A stretch of DNA of 64,000 nucleotides from Oceanococcus sp. HetDA_MAG_MS8 (GTDB taxonomy: Bacteria > Pseudomonadota > Gammaproteobacteria > Nevskiales > Oceanococcaceae), in contig JAHCMK010000001.1 of assembly GCA_019192445.1 (NCBI GenBank), positions 186,001-250,000 of the forward strand, read 5' to 3'. The notes beneath the pieces are model-generated. The model was not told the DNA's origin. It saw only the letters and a program-made list of their open reading frames with translations, and did no database searches. Of the stretch, positions 62,901 through 64,000 are shown piece after piece; position 1 is the first letter of the stretch, and each line of letters begins with the position of its first letter. Both the position numbers and the translations under genes were made by a program.

Positions 62901-64000
62901 CGCCTTGTCCTGCTTTTACCGGCATTGCCAGAGCCGCCGGAACGGAACCGGCTGTTGGGCATCCGCGTGGATTCCGCCGCTGGATCTGCCACCTTGCCGG
63001 CCGCAGTCAATTTCGTCACCGACCCAAGCATTGACGAAATCGGCGCCTACGATATGACCGCTGAGCGGTTTGATCCCGGGCAGCGTCAGTTCCTGTTCAA
63101 CGCCAGCGAATACGCGGCGATCATGGGCCGGGGTCTGGGTCCCTTCACCGAGGTGCGGATCAACGATCGGGCTGCGCAGTCGGTTTCGCTGGTGGAGCCA
63201 GGGCTGCTGGTATTTGCCATTCCCGGTGACACGGTCGGGCCACTGCTGGTGTCCGTGAGCAACCTCAGCAGCCGCAATGATTCGGTCACTGACCAAAGTC
63301 TGGAAGTGGTCATGCGCGGTGCCATAGACACCAGCGCTGGAGATTTTGTATCCCGGGATGGAAACCTGCTGTTGACCTGTGCTCAGGTGCGTTGCCAGCT
63401 GCTGGCCACACCAGACGATGGGCTATCGGTGTTCCTGAGTGACTTTGAATGGCCTGAGGTTCCGACGGCGATGGCCATGGCAAACGGTTTTGCCGCTGCG
63501 GTGGGCGAGGTCTCAGGGGAGATCATGGTTGCCGACCTGAGCAATATCTATCAGCCGGTAATCAGCAACCGTATCCCGAATCCCCGACAAGTGGTTCATG
63601 CACGGATTCGGGTCAGTGGTGGCAACTTTGTCACCTACGCTGCTGACCGTATTTCCGTCGGTAATCTTTCAGGCTCTGGCTGGCTGGACATCAGCCTGGC
63701 TGAAACCATCGTTGATGCGGTCGTGGACGGCGGGCTGCTTTACCTGCTGACCGACTCGGGGTTGCAGATACGAGAGCTGCGCCAACCGGAGTCGCCCGTT
63801 TTGGAGTACAGCCTTGGCTGGTTTGGTGCTGAAAATTTACGCTTGGCGAGTCAACGTCTGGCCGTTTTCGGTGCAGATCAAGTCGAAATATTCGACCGCA
63901 AAGTCGAGGCGACGCCCGCTCTGCTCTCCCTGGGCCGGACTGCAATCCCGGGGCTTGCAGATCTGATATTGAATGGGGAGTTGCTGGCTGCGGCCTTTGC
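41925..64000 (+). CDS. Giant exported multidomain protein, 5' part (Ig-like, propeller, Big_5 and TIG repeats)
   Basis: One frame is open from after a TGA at 41904 to the window end, at least 7358 residues, with no stop on reading through. TTG at 41925 gives MALRSPSTVLAAMAMVMA-TFDVG, which looks like a Sec signal peptide cut after Ala18. Residues about 446-3046 are some 20 divergent Ig-like repeats (D-x-x-P-P-x-V-x-I openings, A-x-D-D-V-G-V cores). A linker of unknown fold follows (3046-3212). From 3212 on, a propeller/Big_5/TIG/TIG module repeats six times with a seventh beginning. Cysteines are very rare, as expected for an exported protein. No GGxGxD RTX repeats are seen. It is probably a surface or secreted adhesin-like protein; the C-terminus is missing, and the function is not known. 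Confidence 0.85.
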   Translation, partial: MALRSPSTVLAAMAMVMATFDVGAAVDVDIRAASNLVPGSARASYVAALSDCNAVVRIEVGSVGQTASVSRSQLQATIGGGADCEYPFVVAGANRLSPSVRVFGESGQLAELTESFAFERESPSVTSLEVALDGAAGSAQFLNLTVFANDDIDLQAIRVTALGLRASQLRAVGGVIERAREGAFLNAVDIPVYPHVEGQTEFNVALPLEVALAPDEIAADGVVLLNVSAVDASGNQSGFSAIRFTGSDVAEDALSLRVEPETITFSNILESAALSPLVNFEFRGEVPLRGRGTGVTYRSLDTESVAVTDAGVVLPLAETSQGPVNIEVSYPGLEPILVPVSVDFSKVVTGLELDGLDGQGRFTVPSLNEWVEGPIVRVRFDDGSSTRLTELVSLSTPVRSDLSPLLEVDDRRRFRAAASFAADQQSAVQFVWPADPSISVGFGVHAIDALPSVEVLGPDTAVAGEQVPIRAVATDDVSVSAVEFRVDGAVVGRREAPPYELSLGMSASDSGRVLVIDAIAIDSAGQQGFSLPKNVVVRAISDPTPPELVFESPRVGQRVVESTPLTVQVAREVDISRPEDYRPEHSYIDFYFDGRKVAESFFPELESRNILGTPTIFEVWRAQLEAPDISVNETGLTVSATAYGVAGGERVLSDVLVRVVENTPAQIRIEALTDGSELSAGRAYPITLEFDDDTLYLGADIELLLDGVPIASAGFTLPPEDRTEDALVRQQGTSTFVFAPTADQVGDAPRLQARIQDFHGAVSLSPHVDVTIRANQGPTATMVSPVEGARYVSGSSIPLRAAAADDVGVERIDFYVDNVLIGTDTSTPFAVEFASPEDIPQEQLFSAHCVAYDSAGQTVQCPAVSFVVGLDEEPPVVNVSSPPITATEAGVSLAEVVESDTFVLKVTGFDNVGATQVRLSGVARQGGTYHLTGDSADVLSGDDFPLEQIPGVLNAYSAAQVVRAPAHSGIPDDFRDRYPIEVEVTDATGNRSVAEVTIAVVTDAPPRVVSAVTPRSAFYSRDEVVVDVLAEDDRSVVALRLELREPQSGNVLASLSADSSNGLLPGAAVQNSFVLDLASLMLDNSAASLELQAVATDVTGQDSPPFTLPLQILEDRFAPRLGLNDPIPGSRLYRGQDVFFAWKVVDESVVTELRFELSSGGPAQVSAPNSLASEGQFAYRIPEDVAADSLVVTSVVTDVFGNSETQEWSYPLSDDAAPEVSIRSPASGSRVVEGEPFTAVALVTDDRGVVSVEFAMAVDGIEVESLVLDGTEIASTIEEGDFVSAALRTPHRPEGATVSLIVRAVDSVGQVGVSQIAIEVVDDAEPPRVQLVEPESGLALIPGDAFPIEAVAEDNLYVDTIQPVLLDASGEGIPIEWESLVRTDRIERQTAPNPNSFGEVIVGERFFSNLNGQLRLPDNLLERAGERLRFRIDIADRGINNASSREVEILLLADEEAPQISLASPLESLVEGEPAELNVDVIDNVGLVRVEASIVDPVSEELLSATDLSGAKTWSVQENIDLGAYAAGTEISLQIVAEDTSGNVGTASRVLRIEPDTAPSLRVLDQFPASPMRGATLAQWVEVEDDLSSPSQPVVALTMHTSLLDASTRSVVGLAEARPAAMPDSSPPYRPWVGIEYPEAALDLALEIADVAYLEISQGQLRQAPWPKVLAGDLHLSLPPGHSVNYLVTVERDALCTAPGASQVPMEVISFDDWIADRSISSVAIEPIITGPDGDIVSSPIQEIRLDLGKLEGVTEFVGDVSEYELTPTYRITLTLVQNRSGEPGSGFISADVMRLLDQSDLNTEFFGTLSRVPAIAGLRGVTTLGHAVDRRSLERGEQELSPLRAGVVDSDLDPPTIAIEYPQQGRSVVPGERLPIRAAVEDQSSGPAVVDWSLTGFAESARRNYVDFAQSSVSNSVQIPDHLQAGLLQLVATVRDEGGILGSAEVDLRVVADLPPEISLSEFASEYLDGRYQRVLEDAARVEYAEFFVRTGEQFRLTTALNDDAGLTRFSMYRVEADGSRTEILRQTWAQQCPEPTLRAEVVEAELVFDQAEPTRYVLEAEDTRAQVQQRQILINPLVNMAPSLRIVTPAEQQLFAAGTFRVLVGVAATDDRALGINALEVQANGVPLARAPQSVTNINGDLGGAGVINQAFAEIYDEIEANYSVEFANEHGRRESRHALELAHIFEVPAGLIRADEPVQIVAVVRDSEGAIGRHAIEVLGAADDIVPEVAVTAPEPGFGAIEATTFGMALRAYDNVKVARIEIYAAYGVALPDGEYRQTEFGNPIRVIEDVPARDDLPISTVNIDTPVYEQLVSTGRVPEIAELFPGLVLSGEESFDRWLRLVVRDASGNQRIREFSVPIRVDERPTLDLVEPSAGEALVEDAIVPVNVLAFDDVGVAYVELTARHGSDVVYSLRITQPPYSFLVPVPAYQPGGASGTNQLTLELQALDTYGVVHGDLDRHLAQESRAFPIVQDQPPSVAIGTPVDGTVVLEGEFVLVQVNAVDDVGIERVSLQVDGLVSGERTFTDTEYPFEFLFQTPYGQAGQDIELGAIAIERRFTGEARTAITPRPVRLTVDTDVDAPAVTLIQPALTGTAVAERQPIPFLANVTDNVAVTQVRVELSADVNADGAFTEAESVLLQFIGQAPYSGQLPTRTLAEYLGTETPATDVLDLRFSITAIDGAGNETIVRRNVLLQRNQPPIVEDINVLDSRGFRIPAPVAGLAEGREFLAQVLVRDPEAGVDSVELFAGVTENGVLPETLESLGTDVAAPFSFHTEMPLAAVGEKVVLRARARDIAGFESPLSASLELEVLPDEPPLATIVKPANDDSVVIDGEDVEVLVEALDDLGSKGIDRVVFYVNETPVATVRNSQSEIAGLANQDNIYGTRIAPPPGTQGFLVHAEVFDVRGQRTVTDPVRIGQVEDTVRPQIAILSPANGEILSAGEPLRAVVSVRDIGDSANRSVDAYWVREAQDAQGLWQPLDEANLILRRDDTRPAGDLTPVSDPDEHRYIYWADFADGAILRRSLEPRERLRLVTTVTTPNHTVVAESVHEVGLPISERRFFAPVAPTTEAARSLAQSVFYTAVDQFRGPERTGALVGVWSTRNPLYLEADLGYLGEDLYRPYSGLFIADISNEGELDDNRLFVHSELLAGSSEIFAGTIGEVHADADFVIASKSGDLIPADDDGAFVAALREQIALEPDTGAEYSTPSGAELLIFTARNGDGQFGLPYLLAGRIDLPFADVYGLDRKDDLVLVANGLGGVQVIDISSVTAPYRVAFIRPNGLARDVVVDGRFAYVAASQEGVVVVDLEDPELPIVSRIDTLGIANRLAHSGDRLYVTDMAGAGGGARLNVLSVADPYQPLLLRSIDLLPAREDFAPDGAYDVSVVGEQAYVTVHYADQEDRPRQSIVEVIDLAAVDDPRVDATIPAVVHREVLGADFGARGLTVARGGVQVAGGQQGVVRLDLPYLTVLSNAPVDAQRAVSTALTQIDIELSDVLAPGVALADFIRVMQGDPVLGIDVSESFAMRFASRDGEPARRFIELVRQPQQELLPNTVYHVVIDQGLTALSGESLASTYEFGFQTSAAGTAAAPSLVTVSPAHGAIRGGTEIIVRGHDFGAAPRLFLGGQELVVQRVEAATAEDPYERLHAVTVPNVAGPAALRVINDAGLADMAIGAFSYLDLLDLSFISPPVVRIDQSGEGDVVEIVGFGFEPDLRLRAWQSGREETAVEFSVDGDTLQLLSTQRLRWVVPDFGERFRGFVDIELSRPGGDKRFASRALFYGQMELQRRLETTQPLTFDQLQQVDGGWSNFIPDPLKLPPGKVVDIAHDPELDLVYVLGQGRSGERLSDDVTASEEQLRQVVPPGWISLVSYQAGVSEAAPMHGLGYFNLPQDLVPTAMWLGDTHLYVLAVGREYPLLNTTYEGQSWLLVYDREDRVPGAGPDPDGRDRDILNAVRLELGQPANLIAGRGDLLFVAAGPAPGFRFLDRDEDPRVAVIGVQDPLRPSVVRYLETGRIAGRSVPLAPRKLLTSSDKLLVSGSSTAFVFDLLQSALPQIATAALPAVPGVIEDREVVFGTGVRSGSLTDPVMLDFGNSANLAELARYENRGFSLPGSATASDAFSTLGAVASRFSPPLGDPLAGAYLGLFDAGDSDEIALVDALRLSTRKNTPVDKLIVGQDGVLLGVQQFPDGDAIGESRSELWLLDHLVLDLALSEPRDGAVGVSPDVRILLQFNRAPQPPAGESVGVFLTRYLSLLRDDGSDHGQDIAFTIEPDPEDPTRFHLLPATELAPAADYSLQFRPELGSRRTDGLFSRQVAFQTAGASGPAPELLRVNPFSVDVRGGTVQLEVRHANAASILVGGETAIVLSAEALDAEVSRLTVEVPSALPGPAAVTVVNGSGAQDTRIGALVYGDPLLATTVLPVAGTLNGGTVVRISGRGFPSGGEGLSVTFGDTPATAVTVLSGELLEAVTPAGRIGPVDVSLKTEAGSAVTLDAGFRYLQPIQANVQGDFAETGEDPPVYDATLDPTETFLITAQGGAGVVIYNIAASTFTGDPENPLNPDALRDEIDRDGNGIDDRIAAQIELPAPYEAYGVDAYFERAYDRLFVAAGTPQGDAARLFIIGFDAGALDRSQIIAELPLPGRFARGIEVENKRGVIALADAGLGFVDVHLQAKAFLNGRIDTDGAPTLDVTRLPYRQGYGDVYLAVSGNYDVPSNRLIDGDDRDTGALYVVEQSAVEGLRILGSVRGPASRVQTDGQYAYLASGDGGMAVVDLNDLTAPQIVSRVPGNVQDIARTGHQVHIVQSDGNILTVDVSDPLEPQVLDGLEAFPGNGIEALAASAFAVVGAGRTDTAQTAVQVNPDAALKIHAVAPASGILDRDPDGRVRATLRFNKAIDLWPPNTGLFRIEDAAGSLPLTVELVNNDAHLDLQNPGSIAPGTPLEVVALAGVESVKPLPEGRSQRLYELAQTQRFPIVYRGAPQSPPEIVDVVPRRVPLGAETQITVSALNVSLDPQQTRLQIGGAEVAVISARSDAENDRVVLLTALVPVVEYPGLYDVVLSTERDGIREADTLYGGLAIDTAIQIDGASPRWGAVDGGTTVTIRGRGFEPGNTVVDFAEVLFGDTPARSVRVLADDLMEVQAPRGAPGRVDIVLRDRYGNEARLEDGFGFGLRQLSTREAQAINPRHVIVDEVTGVALTDAGYFDIAKAQVWPPDPVIAASFDINDPQQMLLVGGNNALPAGEEARRAIESHTRFIGLLGKSKSGALSEEEAVEFEQLKLQALPTAMDSAALDARLEDPQARRLYAASGVGGLSILNLDDGNGLQLIGREYEGYSEFLSLDVQAAEEWVLVSRMAGTKEPPEGIDCKSLDPEAELPELYALSTSVESDPVGLGPLGVNGSIGLLSSGWAYAGGWSRSRVWTLPCRWDATTAGGPLRPKEQVEYRVEMLDLYDPVVRDTWVVADNVVDLAVYGEYLLAALQNGEVWIRHRERTAEFARIVLDTDLQFGLGHPQHLQVLGNLLFIGARVPVVVDLSEPLQPKVLSAGNTESAAGMAVFSGRLIAAGETLLRQFELPGALVTRSSVPEAGWLAANDALQLDFNEPITRESLLNTDNLSLTSSTGTPVAVTVEALGDTPDSASSIRLDFSREPGEIYTLRLQDLRNLRGGSLWTPYVLRIQTASAPAVQPKITEVLGGKQHFGDQTPIDIYGSGFRAQGIVAQVDSFEVPLEVLSEEHLRIPAGSLDLLPLQAGVHHLRLRDGELQADRLGAIMLAEEPSGTAFELSQNSVSTAGGEVVRIRASRPAFLPGANVILRSASGSEIRTTELTPGVFVNDLKDNVRDPSTLEFRAPAVVEVGTYQVFVAAGSREWQVGELAYNLGSGRRFELPNYPPLVAGAMHFRDHWLFVGIKDGLEPSAVNRFLLPSGLEVYDLSVPEQPLRVAQMPIDDPVLGIDSFGNTLYLAASQTGLVVVDITDPTQPYTVASQATPGSVATDVAVNPALGVLALAVANDLGSGVIRFVDPTDPLLDAPTNIPPISLSGDERAQPVDIEWQGDQLYALLRKDDVLILAVFELNSGSWTRVEHHVPQVQSEWLDDVSMVVLHGQVLVGSEAGYVVLQSAEPGGSYTATYWQDQPPVANYGEVFAVGGALYVAADTGPVAVPPSALAVVGVAPEEGAQLGHGDAIHIQFSDLINTDPAVVNAGIQILDGSGQPWPGGSYEVIAENTVDGGVITVRLADTELPAGTARVQIGTAIRDLPGNPLLQPVVQSYAIFNGQRPRVVGVSREENGVEGMHYFHADGTETGLIQGSGFGSDSTALQIWVGQQALSPADILTVSDEQIRFAMPNLGLGFSSAALPVSVARGAAQDRLNGAVVIAPRIVLDDVLPDVGPPQGGNLVELFGFGFAPGMQVRFNGVTAADTRVLSTNRLVVRAPAGSFGFADVAIASAIFPTEEAILAAAYFYAASETGRADLPEDASAPISAMAYRNQLVYAVTGGSYQAIDAQGRILQNLNSNSGRLIVADVSDPVRPQILGREFAGDLLPYFFDERLSPDGLRDLVLSGQELFAIGADRLFQFDVSLPTDPQLLAEHATPGQRILSISADRGLVYLGGEFGLQLLRIEADRRLRLLNEIPVAQLGGVPVDIVQDGDSLWLLLAEQGRAVQIELMSGEFRIVNHVNLVDPSGVAIDGQRILRVSDLLLVSTGVQGTVVAYFLKPDGSSEAVADLSLAYLLQGGDFFAGNMTLVGQTLYVSGGQGDLQQFDISDWLDNRFRTRLELANYIRLLGDVRAAVVGPDAIFAGTAFVYSDQEPLENPLPPGTLFNALGGSVNTVLESGLNVLEQRPAVRGALATDAAIEVQFNQVLDIDQLRNVGADLARLTLSGAPVEGLVSATVNNAGSRLIFRPIQELQVGREYRFTLDAAWRDLAGSALGSDYSFRFVAVDAREPAVESISGAAVSWRGGDQITLYGQDLDGVQQVQIGDVVIGAVDFLEQHPDRLVLLLPALPEPPERNRLLGIRVDSAAGSATLPAAVNFVTDPSIDEIGAYDMTAERFDPGQRQFLFNASEYAAIMGRGLGPFTEVRINDRAAQSVSLVEPGLLVFAIPGDTVGPLLVSVSNLSSRNDSVTDQSLEVVMRGAIDTSAGDFVSRDGNLLLTCAQVRCQLLATPDDGLSVFLSDFEWPEVPTAMAMANGFAAAVGEVSGEIMVADLSNIYQPVISNRIPNPRQVVHARIRVSGGNFVTYAADRISVGNLSGSGWLDISLAETIVDAVVDGGLLYLLTDSGLQIRELRQPESPVLEYSLGWFGAENLRLASQRLAVFGADQVEIFDRKVEATPALLSLGRTAIPGLADLILNGELLAAAF
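43262..51060 (+). repeat. Array of about 20 Ig-like protein repeats
   Basis: Repeats of about 95-130 residues open with LPSVEVLGP, PPELVFESP, GPTATMVSP, APEVSIRSP, PPRVQLVEP, APQISLASP, PPTIAIEYP, APSLRIVTP, RPTLDLVEP, PPSVAIGTP, APAVTLIQP, PPLATIVKP and RPQIAILSP, and continue with v-x-G-E then A-x-D-D-x-G-V and a VDG turn. These are bacterial Ig-like (cadherin-like) repeats. They differ strongly in sequence, so the array is old rather than freshly duplicated. Spacing varies, with longer inserts at about 46600-47470 and 47790-48160. Confidence 0.8.
51061..51560 (+). other. Linker region of unknown fold in the giant protein
   Basis: About 165 residues between the Ig array and the first module (SERRFFAPVAPTTEAARSLA to DTGAEYSTPSG) match no repeat on either side. 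It includes the acidic segment DLIPADDDGAF and mentions of FYTAVDQFRGPERTG. I do not recognise a domain. Confidence 0.5.
51561..53280 (+). repeat. Giant-protein module 1
   Basis: Propeller-like block with blades such as VQVIDISSVTAPYRVAFI and VVVVDLEDPELPIVSRID (LVIVP pattern), then Big_5 from about 52343 (NAPVDAQRAVSTALTQIDI), TIG from about 52702 (VSPAHGAIRGGTEIIVRGHD) and a divergent second TIG to 53280 (VVEIVGFGFEPDLRL). Confidence 0.75.
53281..55440 (+). repeat. Giant-protein module 2
   Basis: Propeller-like block (LDLVYVLGQG, TAMWLGDTHLYVLAVG, LLFVAAGPAPG) with an Asp-rich DPDGRDRD loop, then Big_5 from about 54562 (LSEPRDGAVGVSPDVRILLQ) and two TIG-like domains (VNPFSVDVRGGTVQLEVR; VLPVAGTLNGGTVVRISGRG). 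Confidence 0.75.
55441..57438 (+). repeat. Giant-protein module 3
   Basis: Propeller-like block with a DRDGNGIDD calcium-loop-like motif near 55635 and the blades MAVVDLNDLTAPQIVSRV and ILTVDVSDPLEPQVLDGL, then Big_5 from about 56533 (VAPASGILDRDPDGRVRATL) and two TIG-like domains (VVPRRVPLGAETQITVSA; ASPRWGAVDGGTTVTIRGRG). Confidence 0.75.
57439..59584 (+). repeat. Giant-protein module 4
   Basis: Propeller-like block (RRLYAASGVGGLSILNLDDG, LLFIGARVPVVVDLSEPLQP) that includes a long insert with two of the few cysteines, then Big_5 from about 58664 (VPEAGWLAANDALQLDFNEP) and two divergent TIG-like domains (FGDQTPIDIYGSGFRAQG; NSVSTAGGEVVRIRAS). Confidence 0.7.
59585..61308 (+). repeat. Giant-protein module 5
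   Basis: Propeller-like block with clear blades LEVYDLSVPEQPLRVAQM and LVVVDITDPTQPYTVASQ, then Big_5 from about 60418 (VAPEEGAQLGHGDAIHIQFS) and two TIG-like domains (ETGLIQGSGFGSDSTALQIW; DVGPPQGGNLVELFGFGFAP). Confidence 0.75.
61309..63338 (+). repeat. Giant-protein module 6
   Basis: Propeller-like block (LIVADVSDPVRPQILGRE, LFAIGADRLFQFDVSLPTDP), then Big_5 from about 62433 (AVRGALATDAAIEVQFNQVL) and two TIG-like domains (VSWRGGDQITLYGQDLDG; RQFLFNASEYAAIMGRGLGP). Confidence 0.72.
63339..64000 (+). repeat. Giant-protein module 7, incomplete
   Basis: A further propeller-like block begins (LLLTCAQVRCQLLATPDDG, IMVADLSNIYQPVISNRI, LLYLLTDSGLQIRELRQPES) and is cut by the end of the window. 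More modules may follow. Confidence 0.65.

Noticed and set aside
41925-64000. RTX-type or CdiA/FhaB-type protein
   Set aside because: No GGxGxD repeats, no TPS domain and no haemagglutinin repeats are seen; the repeats are Ig-, propeller- and TIG-like.

Overview
The window reads as chromosomal DNA of a non-enteric gammaproteobacterium. The gene order pcnB-folK-panB-panC-panD-pgi, then queG/nnr-tsaE-amiB-mutL-miaA-hfq-hflX-hflK-hflC-yjeT-hisZ-purA-tRNA-Leu-rnr-rlmB-rpsF-rpsR-rplI-dnaB-alr, and uvrA-MFS-ssb, is the arrangement I know from Pseudomonas-like genomes. The presence of hisZ, and the absence of priB between rpsF and rpsR, argue against enterics. The species cannot be named from the sequence alone.

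Layout. 1-736 is the 3' end of an ABC1/UbiB-family kinase gene. 910-5843 carries two small conserved genes, pcnB, folK and the pantothenate genes panB, panC and panD, mostly with overlapping or nearly touching ends. pgi follows and converges on queG, whose start lies back-to-back with nnr. From nnr to dnaB (8645-28523) almost everything is on the + strand: metabolite repair, tRNA modification, cell-wall amidase, mismatch repair, Hfq, HflX and the HflKC membrane complex, HisZ, PurA, RNase R, a lipoprotein, a 23S methyltransferase and the S6/S18/L9 operon. alr and radA follow. Then come a CorB-like transporter and a CcsA-like membrane protein on the minus strand, ffh and a hotdog-fold protein on +, uvrA on minus, and an MFS transporter and ssb on +.

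After the ssb terminator (about 40492) the character changes. A gene-poor stretch of about 1.4 kb holds one convincing small gene (41415-41603). It is followed by a single reading frame that runs from 41925 to the end of the window without a stop: at least 7358 residues. No ATG start has a ribosome site, but a TTG at 41925 has AGGGA 8 bases upstream and gives an N-terminus that looks like a Sec signal peptide. The protein therefore looks like a giant exported surface or secreted protein.

The giant protein has two halves. The N-terminal half is a chain of about 20 divergent bacterial Ig-like repeats, each opening with a D-x-x-P-P-x-V type motif. The C-terminal half is a higher-order repeat: beta-propeller-like block (LVIVP/YVTN-type blades), one Big_5 (SbsA-like) Ig domain, then two IPT/TIG-like domains. 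This four-part module of roughly 570-720 residues occurs six times in full, and a seventh copy has begun when the window ends. This module-of-modules is the most striking feature of the window. Its C-terminus, and so its function, lies beyond the window.

Smaller points of interest are a perfect 26-base palindrome with a T-run that is both the hflC terminator and the start of yjeT, a strongly folded intergenic region between the hotdog gene and uvrA, a dnaB promoter placed so that the message would be leaderless, and an apparently endonuclease-type MutL.
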